Source of the DNA: Methylophilales bacterium BACL14 MAG-120910-bin43
GTDB lineage: Bacteria > Pseudomonadota > Gammaproteobacteria > Burkholderiales > Methylophilaceae
Direction of reading: 5' to 3'
NCBI GenBank assembly: GCA_905181685.1
Contig: CAJIYK010000003.1
Span: forward strand, 62,001 to 126,000
DNA: 64,000 bases
Below are positions 28,495 to 37,848 of this stretch, piece by piece. The notes beneath the pieces were generated by a model. That model searched no databases. It was not told the DNA's origin and saw only the letters and a program-made list of their open reading frames with translations. The translations under genes and the position numbers were made by a program. Every line of letters starts with the position of its first letter. Position 1 is the first letter of the stretch.

Positions 28495-29063
28495 TTTGAA
28501 ATTTTTAGCGCTAAGCTATTAATCTTCGCTTCAATACGCTCTACATCCTCACTGATATTGTCTATTTCAGCTAAAAATTGATGTACCCTATTTTTTTTTG
28601 CAATTAAGGGCTTTTCTTCTTCCCAATATTCTTTGAATGCCTCAGCTATACTTATTGTAATTTTTTTACTTTCATTGAAGACTTTTTCTCCCAAAATTCC
28701 TACTCTGTTTGCTGCTACATCACCAATAATTTTACTTAAATCTTCCTCTACATCCCATTTAATTTTTTTCAATATTTCAGATACTTCCCTTGCCAAATCA
28801 ATATCACCTTTGATGGTGATATCTTTATTTTCTTTATGAAGTATTTGATTAATTAAGCTTTTGATAGGCATAGAAATTGAAGCATCAGGATTTTTTACCT
28901 GACCAATATATTCTAACAAACCCTTTTTGTTAACACTAAAGTACATAGATAGCTCTGAGATTTTGATGAGGATAGTTTTGTTATGAAATTTCTTTAATCT
29001 TGTGCTCATCCAATCGTTTTGAAATAAAACATGATTCAGAATAATTTTTCTTAATTTTTCCAC
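28491..29063 (-). CDS. ubiJ: ubiquinone biosynthesis accessory factor UbiJ (SCP2 domain)
   Basis: A 190-aa protein between ubiE and ubiB, the position of ubiJ (yigP). An SCP2-like lipid-binding region (ISMYFSVNKKGLLEYIGQVKNPDASISMP) fills the first 100 residues, and the C-terminal third is a predicted coiled coil (EIDNISEDVERIEAKINSLALKIS). UbiJ acts as a scaffold in the soluble Ubi complex and binds the hydrophobic intermediates. Similarity between UbiJ proteins is low, so the call rests largely on context and layout. Confidence 0.86.
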   Translation of the reverse strand: MEKLRKIILNHVLFQNDWMSTRLKKFHNKTILIKISELSMYFSVNKKGLLEYIGQVKNPDASISMPIKSLINQILHKENKDITIKGDIDLAREVSEILKKIKWDVEEDLSKIIGDVAANRVGILGEKVFNESKKITISIAEAFKEYWEEEKPLIAKKNRVHQFLAEIDNISEDVERIEAKINSLALKISK

Positions 29064-29794
29064 TAAAATTTATATCCCTGATGGATTGCAACAATACCTC
29101 CTGATAGGTTTTGAAAGCTTGTATTATCAAATCCTTGATTTTGCATCATTGATTGTAATGTTTTTTGATCTGGATGCATTCTTATTGATTCAACAAGATA
29201 TTGATAGCTGCTTTCATCTTTTGCAAAAATTTTACCTAGCTTAGGAAGTATATTAAATGAAAAGCCATCGTAAATTTTCGAGAGTGGTGCCCAAATCTTT
29301 GAGAATTCTAAGATAACTAATTTTCCACCGGGAGATAACACTCTATACATTTCTGACAATGCCTCTTCTTTGTTTGTAACATTCCTTAATCCAAAGGCTA
29401 TTGTTATACAGTCAAAATAATTTGATGGAAAGGGAATTTTTTCAGCATCACAAACTATGCTTGGGATTATTTTGCCATGATCAATTAATTTTATTTTTCC
29501 TTGTTCTAGCATCTTGATATTTATATCGGTATGAAAGATTTGAAAGTTTTTATTTTGGTTTGATAGCTCAATACAGACATCACCTGTACCACTTGCTAAA
29601 TCAAGGATTTTTGAGTTATTTTTTAATGTTAAAATCTGGGTTAAATATTTTTTCCATATCTTATGCAATCCCCCTGACATTAAAGAATTCATAAGATCAT
29701 ATCTAGTAGCAACTGACTCAAAGACACCTTTTACTTTTTTTGCCTTTACATTTTTATTTACTGACTCAAATCCGAAATGTGTTTTATTGTTCAC
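29063..29794 (-). CDS. ubiE: ubiquinone/menaquinone C-methyltransferase
   Basis: SAM-dependent C-methyltransferase of ubiquinone synthesis. THFGFESVNKNVKAKKVKGVF is the UbiE N-terminus. ILDLASGTGDVCIEL is SAM motif I, ITIAFGLRNVTNKEEAL the UbiE-specific motif and PGGKLVILEFSK motif III. I choose the GTG at 29794, 10 bp inside the DUF971 gene end; the track start at 29827 has no homologous sequence. This gives about 243 aa. Confidence 0.95.
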   Translation of the reverse strand: MNNKTHFGFESVNKNVKAKKVKGVFESVATRYDLMNSLMSGGLHKIWKKYLTQILTLKNNSKILDLASGTGDVCIELSNQNKNFQIFHTDINIKMLEQGKIKLIDHGKIIPSIVCDAEKIPFPSNYFDCITIAFGLRNVTNKEEALSEMYRVLSPGGKLVILEFSKIWAPLSKIYDGFSFNILPKLGKIFAKDESSYQYLVESIRMHPDQKTLQSMMQNQGFDNTSFQNLSGGIVAIHQGYKF

Positions 29795-30161
29795 TATCTT
29801 CAACCTTTCTCTTAACACCTGATTCATCTAACTTCATAATATACTCCATCCAAAGTTGATCATAATTTTTTGCTAATTTATAAAGATATGCCCAACTATA
29901 TAAGCCGGTGTCATGACCATCAGAAAAATGTAATTTTATTGCATACTGTCCTACAGGAGAAATTTTAAGAATATTGACATTTTCTTTACCTATTTGAAGA
30001 ACTGCTTGAGAAGGATGATGACCTTGAACTTCTGCAGAAGGGGAGTATACCCTTAAAAATTCGCATGATAACTTACATTCAGTCTGATCATTAAAAACAA
30101 TATGAAGTAACTTTGACTTTTGTTGGAGGTTTATTTCAATAGGTATCGGTGAGGAAGCCAT
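29784..30161 (-). CDS. DUF971 protein
   Basis: A 125-aa cytosolic protein of the DUF971 family (gamma-butyrobetaine hydroxylase N-terminal-like). It has CEFLRVYSPSAEVQGH and the family block ISPVGQYAIKLHFSDGHDTGLYSWAYL. DUF971 genes are regularly found directly upstream of ubiE in betaproteobacteria, and here the genes overlap. The biochemical role is unknown. Related domains bind metal, but I do not see a full cysteine set here. Confidence 0.88.
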   Translation of the reverse strand: MASSPIPIEINLQQKSKLLHIVFNDQTECKLSCEFLRVYSPSAEVQGHHPSQAVLQIGKENVNILKISPVGQYAIKLHFSDGHDTGLYSWAYLYKLAKNYDQLWMEYIMKLDESGVKRKVEDSEQ

Positions 30162-30198
30162 GGTTAATCTTTAAAATGGCTAATTTTATCAGAAAGAA

Positions 30199-31062
30199 TT
30201 AATCTAATCTTTCTTTACTCATTGCTACTTTTAGTTTATCCATAGCAATTTTTTCAATTTGCCTGATACGCTCTGCTGAGACATTAAATTTATTTGCGAG
30301 ATGGTTCAACGTTTTTGCTTTATCTTCACCCAACCATCGAGCTTTAATAATCGACTCGCTTCTTTCATCCAAGGTTGCCATGGCATTTTTAAGTAATTCT
30401 AAATTATTTGATTCTGCCTGGCTTTCGTGAAGTGCATCATGTGGGTTTAATGATTTATCTTCGAGGTAGGAGATGGGTCTAAATGAATCCTCATCAGAAT
30501 CATCATCTGAATAGTCTATTGTTAATTCTTGACCGTTCATTCTGTATTCCATTTCCTTTACATCAGATTCCTTTACATTCAAATCATTAGCAATCGATCG
30601 TATTTCATCAACACTTAATGGCTTTAAAGTTTTCTTCATGCTTCTTAAATTAAAGAAGAGTTTTCTTTGAGCTTTTGTGGTTGCATTTTTAACCAAACGC
30701 CAGTTCTTGACAACATATTCTTGTATTTCTGCCTTTATCCAGAAAATGGCATAAGATACCAAGCGAACACCCTTATCTACGTCAAATTTTTTAACAGCTT
30801 TCATTAGGCCAACATTACCCTCTTGAACAAGGTCAGATACTGGAAGGCCATACCCACTGTAAGACCTAGCAATTTTGATAACTAATTTTAAATGCGACAA
30901 AATTAGTTTTTTTGCTGCTTCTAGGTCATTGTTAAGTTTTAATTTTGTACCAAGCTCATGCTCTTCTTCAGCGGTAAGTGAAGGAAAAGCTCTAATTTCT
31001 CTTTGATATAAATCAAAACTATCAGTTACGTTATATCTTGATAATGAAAATGTATTTGTCAT
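30199..31062 (-). CDS. rpoH: heat-shock sigma factor RpoH (sigma-32)
   Basis: Directs RNA polymerase to heat-shock promoters. Region 2 has LILSHLKLVIKIARSYSGYGLPVSDLVQEGNVGLMKAV, the RpoH box reads QRKLFFNLRSMKK, and region 4 ends NVSAERIRQIEKIAMDKLK. The 287-aa length is typical. A CIRCE operator covers its leader, ending 9 bases before the ATG, so transcription is probably repressed by HrcA. Sigma-32-like promoters precede grpE and dnaK in this window. No strong Shine-Dalgarno is present in the short leader. Its upstream neighbour ftsX is on the same strand. Confidence 0.96.
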   Translation of the reverse strand: MTNTFSLSRYNVTDSFDLYQREIRAFPSLTAEEEHELGTKLKLNNDLEAAKKLILSHLKLVIKIARSYSGYGLPVSDLVQEGNVGLMKAVKKFDVDKGVRLVSYAIFWIKAEIQEYVVKNWRLVKNATTKAQRKLFFNLRSMKKTLKPLSVDEIRSIANDLNVKESDVKEMEYRMNGQELTIDYSDDDSDEDSFRPISYLEDKSLNPHDALHESQAESNNLELLKNAMATLDERSESIIKARWLGEDKAKTLNHLANKFNVSAERIRQIEKIAMDKLKVAMSKERLD

Positions 31063-31071
31063 AATAATATT

Positions 31072-31098
31072 TTAGCACTCTTTATACATGAGTGCTAG
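31072..31098 (-). promoter_or_regulatory. CIRCE element (HrcA operator) in the rpoH leader
   Basis: The plus strand reads TTAGCACTC, nine bases (TTTATACAT), then GAGTGCTAG. The CIRCE consensus is TTAGCACTC-N9-GAGTGCTAA, so 17 of 18 conserved bases match with exact spacing. The element ends 9 bases before the rpoH ATG. HrcA, the only known reader of this operator, is encoded at 48.9-49.9 kb. I found no second CIRCE near grpE, dnaK, dnaJ or hrcA. Confidence 0.9.
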
Positions 31099-31130
31099 TT
31101 TTCTGTATAAAGTTCAATTAAAACAATATT

Positions 31131-32040
31131 TTATTTATAAATTTTTAGTCTTTGGATCGAATTTCTTGCTGAGATATATGATGAAACTAGGCCAATAAGC
31201 ATCGCTAGAACTATAATGTACATGTAATAATTTTGTGGCAAATCATTAAAAATGAAATCTGTACCAAATATTGAAACTAACTTATTTAATGTGGCATTTA
31301 AACCAATGATGGATAGTTTTAATATAGAAATGGTAAGAATCCCTCCCCCTAGCCCATATAATATGCCTGTATACATGAAAGGTCTTTGAATAAAAGCATT
31401 TGTTGCACCAATTAATTTGCTGACTTCAATTTCATCTTTATAGGTAAGCGTTTGGAGGCGAATTGTATTTCCAATTACAACCAGAAGGACAATTATTAAA
31501 AGTGAAGCTATAAAAAATACACTTAATTTTCCTAGCGATAGACCCAATTCTAAGTTTTTTAATCCAATTTCCGTCTAGTATGACACTATCAATCCCATCA
31601 ATCCCATCAAGACTGTCTATGAGCTTTTGAATTTTAATTTCATCAAGTGTATTTAATGATATAAAAAAAGCATCAGGAAGTGGGTTGGCAGAAACACTCG
31701 AGCTTACAGCTACATCAAGTTTGGTTTGAAGTTTTTCCCAGGCAATCAGTTTAGGTTCAAAATGAATTTTTTTTACTAAACTATTTTTTTTGAGGCTTAA
31801 TTGAATGAAGTCAATTTGGTCTTTTGAGACGGTCTTATCAAGAAAAATACTAATTTCCGCTTCGTGTTCTATATTTTGTGAAATTTGGCTCGCATTTTCA
31901 ATAAGCAACAAACCTGCGCTTGGTAAGCAAAGGGTTATGCCAATGACAATGATCATCATAATGGATGCACCAATATTATTAATGAATCTTGAAAATCCAT
32001 TTAAAAAAGCCTGATAGTGATTATGAAGGTAGTTGAACAT
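31131..32040 (-). CDS. ftsX: cell-division protein FtsX, one frameshift
   Basis: Membrane partner of FtsE, which controls peptidoglycan hydrolases at the septum. The N-terminal ORF has the first helix (IGASIMMIIVIGITLCLPSAGLLL) and a periplasmic loop. The second ORF has the other three helices and KDEIEVSKLIGATNAFIQRPFMYTG, the FtsX signature. The frames meet near 31548: one added G turns LRIGSIAR into LRELGLSLGKLSVFF. The restored length of about 303 aa is normal. It overlaps the end of ftsE by about 20 bp and lies upstream of rpoH, as in E. coli (ftsY-ftsE-ftsX-rpoH). Confidence 0.92.
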
Positions 32041-32699
32041 GGCCTATTAAATTTTGAATTGATCCCCCATTGAGTTGGAATCTTTTAAAATTAATTTTAG
32101 TTGATGGTATTTCATGTGTTGAAATAATGACAGTTACACCAACCTGTTGGAAAGCTATAAAAAATATTCATTATTTCCTCTGCATACTCTTTGTCAAGAT
32201 TTGCTGTAGGTTCATCTGCAATAAGAATTGAAGGTCTTGATACAATCGCTCTGGCAATTGCCAATCTTTGTTGCTCTCCTCCCGAGAGTGTAACGGGCAT
32301 CATTTTTTCTTTTTTGAGTAAATCTACTTTATCAAGCGCAGCTCTTACCCTTCGATTTATATCTGCTTTTGACATGTTATTAATTTCCAATGGCAGGGCA
32401 ACGTTTTCAAAACAATTTCTATCGTAAAGCAGTTTATGGTCTTGAAATATCATTCCAAAACGCCTTCTCAAGAAAGGTATTTCTTTATCTTTAATACTTG
32501 AAAGATTTTGACTTTCAAAAATAATTGATCCTGAGCTTGGTTTTTCTATGGCCGATATAAGTTTAAGAAGTGTCGTTTTCCCTGCGCCTGATGGACCAGT
32601 AACAAATACAAGCTCACCTGAAGATATTTCTAAATTAATATTTTGTAGTATTTCAGGGCTATTTGGATAACTCTTACATACTTTCTCAAAGGTTATCAT
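32021..32699 (-). CDS. ftsE: cell-division ATPase FtsE, one frameshift
   Basis: ABC ATPase that drives FtsX. Walker A is GPSGAGKTT, Q-loop region IFQDHKLLYDRN, signature TLSGGEQQR and Walker B ILIADEPTANLD. The track ORF ends wrongly (FPTGWCNCHYFNT). Removing one T from a T-run near 32160 restores NIFIAFQQVGVTVIISTHE with the switch histidine, and the frame continues to a TAA at 32021. The length is then about 226 aa, as usual. The start overlaps the end of ftsY. Confidence 0.93.
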
Positions 32700-33811
32700 T
32701 CAATCATCCCCTCAACATAGTCCTCTGCATTAAAAACCTTTAAATCATCGATTTTTTCTCCTACACCAACATATCTTAATGGTGTTGGTTGATCTTTTGC
32801 AATAGCCGCAACAATTCCACCCTTCGCTGTTCCATCTAACTTGGTTATAATTAAACCAGTTACGTTCAAAGCGTCATTAAATATTTTGAGCTGATTGATC
32901 GCATTTTGACCAGTATTTGCATCAATGACTAACATTACTTCTTGAGGCGCAACAGAATGACACTTTGTTATGACTCTTTTTATTTTTGTTATCTCATCAA
33001 TTAGATTTTTCTGAGTCGGCAATCTCCCGGCCGTATCCGCTAAAACAATATCAATATTTTTTGATTTTGCTGAATTTACAGCATCAAATATAACAGCACT
33101 TGGATCTCCATTCTGCTGAGCGATTACCTGAGTATTATTTCTCTCCCCCCATACTGATAATTGCTCAACTGCAGCTGCTCTAAAAGTATCTCCGGCGGCA
33201 ATTAAAACCTTCTTGTTTTGTGATTGAAATATTTTTGTTAATTTACCAATTGTTGTTGTTTTTCCTGCACCATTAACGCCGACAATCATCATAACGAATG
33301 GACCTGAATTATCTATATTTAAAGGTTGTTCGATTTTTTTTAATAATTCAACGAGGCAACCTTTAAGAATTTTTTTTAATTCCAATGGGTCAGTAACTTT
33401 ATCTTTTTTTACCTTTTCCTTTGTTTCTTCAATAAGCATTGTAGTGGCAGATATACCAACATCTGCAGTCAGAAGAATCATTTCTAGCTCATCATAAAAG
33501 AATTTCTTTTCTTTAGCCTGAACTTTTTTAGGTTTCTGAGGAGCAGGTTTCTTTTCTTTAGCCTGAACTTTTTTAGGTTTCTGAGGAGCAGGTTTCTTTT
33601 CTTTAGCCTGAACTTTTTTAGGTTTCTGAGGAGCAGGTTTCTTTTCTTTAGCCTGAACTTTTTTAGGTTTCTGAGGAGCAGGTTTCTTTTCTTTAGCCTG
33701 AACTTTTTTAGGTTTCTGAGGAGCAGGTTTCTTTTCTTTAGCCTGAACTTTTTTAGGTTTCTGAGGAGGTTTATCTTTTTTTTGAATTATTTTTTTTAAA
33801 AAATCAAACAT
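32696..33811 (-). CDS. ftsY: signal-recognition-particle receptor FtsY with tandem-repeat N-terminus
   Basis: GTPase receptor that docks SRP-ribosome complexes at the membrane. The NG domain begins near residue 110 and contains MIVGVNGAGKTTTIGKL, GDTFRAAAVEQL, DTAGRLPTQ and TKLDGTAKGG. Before it, residues 20-105 are a perfect 15-residue repeat (KEKKPAPQKPKKVQA) in about six copies. E. coli FtsY has an acidic domain here, whereas this one is strongly basic. The length of 371 aa is normal only because of the repeats. The order ftsY-ftsE-ftsX-rpoH is conserved. Confidence 0.95.
   Translation of the reverse strand: MFDFLKKIIQKKDKPPQKPKKVQAKEKKPAPQKPKKVQAKEKKPAPQKPKKVQAKEKKPAPQKPKKVQAKEKKPAPQKPKKVQAKEKKPAPQKPKKVQAKEKKFFYDELEMILLTADVGISATTMLIEETKEKVKKDKVTDPLELKKILKGCLVELLKKIEQPLNIDNSGPFVMMIVGVNGAGKTTTIGKLTKIFQSQNKKVLIAAGDTFRAAAVEQLSVWGERNNTQVIAQQNGDPSAVIFDAVNSAKSKNIDIVLADTAGRLPTQKNLIDEITKIKRVITKCHSVAPQEVMLVIDANTGQNAINQLKIFNDALNVTGLIITKLDGTAKGGIVAAIAKDQPTPLRYVGVGEKIDDLKVFNAEDYVEGMIE
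33511..33775 (-). repeat. 45-bp tandem repeat, six copies, inside ftsY
   Basis: Copies begin at 33511, 33556, 33601, 33646, 33691 and 33736 on the plus strand with CTTTAGCCTGAACTTTTTTA. Five are full-length and look identical; the sixth is truncated. The period is a multiple of three, so copy-number change keeps the ftsY frame. Identity at synonymous positions implies recent expansion. Read length may also have affected the copy number in the assembly. Confidence 0.93.
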
Positions 33812-33859
33812 CTTCTTATTCTTAAGTAATTATACGAACTTATTCGAGTAGTATTAGTC

Positions 33860-33879
33860 GATTATACTTAATTATAATC
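33860..33879. promoter_or_regulatory. palindromic operator-like site between ftsY and the M16 operon
   Basis: GATTATA-CTTAAT-TATAATC has perfect 7-bp arms and a 6-bp spacer. It sits in the 97-bp divergent gap and contains two -10-like hexamers (TATACT and TATAAT). It may be a promoter core, a regulator site, or chance in AT-rich DNA. I cannot assign a regulator. Confidence 0.35.
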
Positions 33880-33908
33880 AACGATGTTTAACTATATAAG
33901 GACTTGAT

Positions 33909-35270
33909 GTGAAGTTATTTAAAATCTTATTTTTACTGTTTTTTATTCCAATTACAGGTTACACCACTGTTCACAAACACTCTCTTGAAAATGGCTTAAA
34001 AATATTTGTTAAAGAGGACAATAGAGCACCTATTGTTGTTTCACAAGTATGGTATCGGGCGGGGAGCTTAGACGAAGTGAATGGTAAAACAGGAGTGGCT
34101 CATCTTTTAGAGCACATGATGTTTAAAGGAACTAAAACAACTAAGCCTGGTGAATTTTCTAAAATAATAGCCGCTGCAGGTGGAAGAGAGAATGCTTTTA
34201 CTGGAGCAGACTACACATGCTATTTTCAGCAACTTGAAAAAAGCCAATTACCAATTTCTTTGAAAATGGAAGCTGACAGAATGCAAAACTTAGTCGTATC
34301 TGAAGAGGAATTCGCAAAAGAGATTAAGGTTGTTATGGAGGAAAGGTTATGGCGCACAGATGACAACCCAAAAGCACAAGCAAATGAGCTATTTAACACA
34401 CTCATGTTTCATGCTCACCCATATGGCAAACCAATTGTTGGATGGATGAATGATCTAGAAAATATGACACACAGTGACGCTGAAGAATGGTATAAAAATT
34501 GGTATGGTCCAAATAATGCCATACTAGTTGTTGCTGGTGATGTTAAAGCTAGCGAAGTATTTAAAATGGCAGAAAAATATTTTGGGCAAATACCACCAAT
34601 TGTTTTGCCTGAAAGAAAGCCGCAACAAGAACCAAAACAAAATGGGACAAGAACTTCAATCCTAAAAGCCCCAAGCAAATTATCATATGTGCAAATGGGT
34701 TATAGAGCTCCAACCCTAGATAAGAATTCGCAAGAAATTAGTAAAGATCAATTTGCTCTTGAAGTTTTAGTAGGAATTCTTTCTCAATCAAGCTCAGCGA
34801 GACTCACACAAAATTTAGTTAGAGATTCTAGAATAGCCTTAAATGTAGGGGCAGGTTATTCAATGGTAAACAGAGGGAATGAGAGCTCATTTGAGCTTTA
34901 CGCGACACCAAGTGAAACAACTTCCACGAGTGACTTAATTGCAGCATTAAAAGAAGAGCTTAATAAAATAAAGCGTGATGGAGTAACTGAAGAAGAATTA
35001 AAGCGAGTAAAGACTATTGTGATTGCAGACGATGTTTATCAAAAAGATTCAGTGTTCAATGCAGCAATGCAGATTGGTCAACTTGAAACGCAGGGTTATT
35101 CGCATGAGATTTTAGAAGACTATATTAAAAACATTAAAAAAGTGACGTCAAAAGATATACAAAATGCAGCAAGCAGATATTTTACAGATGATACTTTGAC
35201 TGTTGTGACAATTGATCCTCAACCATTAGATACAAGTAAACCAAAAAAAGGGAAGCCACATGTTCATTAA
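33909..35270 (+). CDS. periplasmic M16 zinc peptidase (catalytic partner)
   Basis: Pitrilysin-family protease. After a signal peptide (MKLFKILFLLFFIPITGYTT) comes the inverted zinc motif HLLEH (H65, E68, H69) in TGVAHLLEHMMFKGT, with the distal glutamate in the EEFAKEIKVVMEERLW region. The 453-aa length is usual for bacterial M16 subunits. GTG start after AAGGA. It overlaps the next gene, a second M16 protein without the zinc motif, so the two probably form a heterodimer like PqqF-type or mitochondrial processing peptidase pairs. The substrate is unknown. Confidence 0.9.
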   Translation: MKLFKILFLLFFIPITGYTTVHKHSLENGLKIFVKEDNRAPIVVSQVWYRAGSLDEVNGKTGVAHLLEHMMFKGTKTTKPGEFSKIIAAAGGRENAFTGADYTCYFQQLEKSQLPISLKMEADRMQNLVVSEEEFAKEIKVVMEERLWRTDDNPKAQANELFNTLMFHAHPYGKPIVGWMNDLENMTHSDAEEWYKNWYGPNNAILVVAGDVKASEVFKMAEKYFGQIPPIVLPERKPQQEPKQNGTRTSILKAPSKLSYVQMGYRAPTLDKNSQEISKDQFALEVLVGILSQSSSARLTQNLVRDSRIALNVGAGYSMVNRGNESSFELYATPSETTSTSDLIAALKEELNKIKRDGVTEEELKRVKTIVIADDVYQKDSVFNAAMQIGQLETQGYSHEILEDYIKNIKKVTSKDIQNAASRYFTDDTLTVVTIDPQPLDTSKPKKGKPHVH

Positions 35271-36556
35271 TAGATTAGTTTTATTAATTTTATTCTTTTC
35301 ATCGTATGCTCATGCAGAGTTAAGTATACAAAATTGGAAAACCCCTAATGGCTCACAAGTTTATTTTGTTGAAAACCATAGTCTACCCTGTCGTTGACGT
35401 TAATGTTATGTTTAGTGCGGGAAGTGTCAGAGATTCGAAACAGACTAATGGCGTAGCATCTATGACAAACCATCTTATGTTTTCTGGATCAGCAGGTATG
35501 AGTGAGCAAAAGTTGATGAATAGTTTCGCTGATATTGGCGCCCAAATTGGTAGCAACTTCAATCGAGATCAAAGCAGTTTTTCATTGCGAACACTTTCTG
35601 AGGAAAAGTCTGAAGCCATTGAGTTATTTAAGGTAGTTTTGCAAAAACCAAACTTTGATAAAGAAATCCTTGATAGAGAGGCAAAAAGATATGTTGCTAA
35701 TATTGCACAAGCAGAGACAATGCCCGAGGCAATTGCCACTAAGAGATTCATGAAATCAATCTATGGTGAACACCCCTACGGACTCCCAAGTTCAGGAACA
35801 ATTGACTCAATAAATAGAATTAAGGTAGCGCATCTTAAAAAATTCTATAAAGAGTTTTATGTGGCAAATCAAGCAGACATTGTAATAGTCGGTGACGTCA
35901 CAAAAGCTGAAGCAGAATTAATTGCAAAAGATATTTCAAGTGGACTTCCTGTAAATAATAATATTAAGGCAATCCCGGATGTTAAAAAGGTGGAGAAACA
36001 AGAAACAAGAATTAGCCATCCTGCAAAACAAGCTCACTTGTATTATGGTGTTCCAATTATGAAAAGAAATGATCCTGATTTTTTCCCTCTATATGTTGGA
36101 AATCACGTTTTAGGGGGGAGTGGATTTGGTTCTCGCTTAACATACGAAATTAGGGAGAAAAAAGGCCTTGTTTATAGTGTCTATAGTTACTTCATGCCAC
36201 TTACTAAAAAAGGTCCTTTCGAAGTTGCATTACAGACTTCTAAGGACCAAGTTGATGAAGCTATGGGATTAATTAAAACCACTATCCAGAGTTTCATTGA
36301 AAATGGACCAAGCGAATCTGAACTTCAAGCCTCTAAAGATAATATAACGGGTGGATTCGCACTTAGATTTGGCAGCAATCAAAAAATAATGAATTATGTT
36401 TCGATGATGGCTTTTTATAATTATCCCCTAGACTATCTAAAAACATATACAGATAAAGTTAATGCAGTTACGGTCGATCAAATTAAAACTGCTTTCAAAA
36501 AGAGAGTAGACTTAAATGAATTCTCAACCGTCATTGTAGGAGTTGATGAAAGATAA
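35260..36556 (+). CDS. M16-family non-catalytic partner, one frameshift
   Basis: The second M16 protein. A start ATG at 35260 inside the end of the first gene gives a signal peptide (MFINRLVLLILFFSSYAHA) and NWKTPNGSQVYFVENHSLP. The frame breaks near 35385, where one extra C in CTACCCTG separates it from VVDVNVMFSAGS. The zinc motif position reads MTNHLMFSGSA, without HXXEH, so it cannot bind zinc in the usual way. GSGFGSRLTYEIREKKGLVYSVYSYF keeps the substrate-binding Arg/Tyr block. The restored length of about 431 aa fits. It overlaps rsmD. Confidence 0.88.
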
Positions 36557-37076
36557 TAATGTAAAAATTATTGGTGGAAAATGGAAGAGGAAAAATATTT
36601 CATTTAATGAGGCGATGGGATTAAGACCCACCTTGGGTAGAGTTAGAGAAACACTTTTCAATTGGCTTGGGCAAGATCTAAATAATAAGAAGTGTTTAGA
36701 CTTGTTCGCGGGCACTGGTGCATTGGGTTTTGAAGCGCTATCTAGAAATGCTGAGTCATGCACATTTGTTGAGAATAATCCAAGCACTTTCCAAAAACTT
36801 ATTGAAAATAAAGAAAACCTCAAGGCAGATAATGCCATTATAAAAAAAATACACGCAGATTTTTTTATAAAAAACAATGATGAGCTTTTTGATATCATAT
36901 TTTTTGACCCACCATTTGTCCTAGACAACTCTATCCAACTAATAGAGTTCATTAGAAAATTTTTGAAGCCTCATGGCGTTATTTATTTCGAAACAAATAT
37001 AAAGCTACCTGAAAATTTTTTAGAAATAATAAAAACCTCAAGGGTAGGGAAGGTATACTTCCATTTAGTGCATTAA
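36546..37076 (+). CDS. rsmD: 16S rRNA (guanine-966-N2)-methyltransferase
   Basis: Methylates G966 of 16S rRNA. VKIIGGKWKRKNISF and LRPTLGRVRETLFNWL are the RsmD N-terminal blocks. CLDLFAGTGALGFEALSR is SAM motif I, and FFDPPF the catalytic (D/N)PPF motif. I start at the ATG at 36546, one codon after the track's TTG. It overlaps the end of the M16 partner gene and precedes coaD, the usual order. Confidence 0.94.
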   Translation: MKDNNVKIIGGKWKRKNISFNEAMGLRPTLGRVRETLFNWLGQDLNNKKCLDLFAGTGALGFEALSRNAESCTFVENNPSTFQKLIENKENLKADNAIIKKIHADFFIKNNDELFDIIFFDPPFVLDNSIQLIEFIRKFLKPHGVIYFETNIKLPENFLEIIKTSRVGKVYFHLVH

Positions 37077-37090
37077 ATTTAAATTTTATT

Positions 37091-37564
37091 ATGTTTGTTA
37101 TTTATCCAGGTTCTTTTGATCCGCTTACACTAGGTCACGAAGATATTATAAAAAGAGCGGCATCGTCTTTTGATAAGGTGATGATTGCTGTCTCCGAGGA
37201 TAATGCAAAGACGTCAATATTTTCTGTGAAGGAAAGACTCAAGATGGCAGAAATCGTAGCTAAGAAATATACCAATGTTACAGCTTCATCATTTAAAGGG
37301 TTGACAGTAGATTTAGCTAAAGCAAATGCTACAAATTTTATTTTAAGAGGTGTGAGAGATTCATCAGATTTTGATAATGAAGCTCAAAATGCATTAATGA
37401 ATAAAACTTTGGACAATTCAATAGAAACCATATTTTTGATTTCATCTAAAAACGTCAGAGAAATTTCATCGACCAATGTAAGACAAATTTTATCGCTTGC
37501 TGGCGATGTAAGTAATTTTATGTCGAATGAAATTATTTCTTATATTAATTCTTTAAAAACATAA
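37091..37564 (+). CDS. coaD: phosphopantetheine adenylyltransferase
   Basis: Penultimate enzyme of coenzyme A synthesis. The N-terminus YPGSFDPLTLGHEDII holds the nucleotidyl-transferase GxxDxxHxGH-type motif (TLGH), FILRGVRDSSDFDNE the pantetheine-binding part, and SSTNVRQIL the ISSTxVR motif. At 157 aa it is of normal size. rsmD is 14 bp upstream and a ferredoxin gene 3 bp downstream, both standard. Confidence 0.97.
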   Translation: MFVIYPGSFDPLTLGHEDIIKRAASSFDKVMIAVSEDNAKTSIFSVKERLKMAEIVAKKYTNVTASSFKGLTVDLAKANATNFILRGVRDSSDFDNEAQNALMNKTLDNSIETIFLISSKNVREISSTNVRQILSLAGDVSNFMSNEIISYINSLKT

Positions 37565-37825
<261 letters not shown>

Positions 37826-37848
37826 ATTTAGTTTTTAAGGAGTTTTTC

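Noticed and set aside
33511-33775. CRISPR-like regular repeats
   Set aside because: The 45-bp units are contiguous with no spacers, in frame with ftsY, and encode a 15-residue repeat. There are no cas genes.
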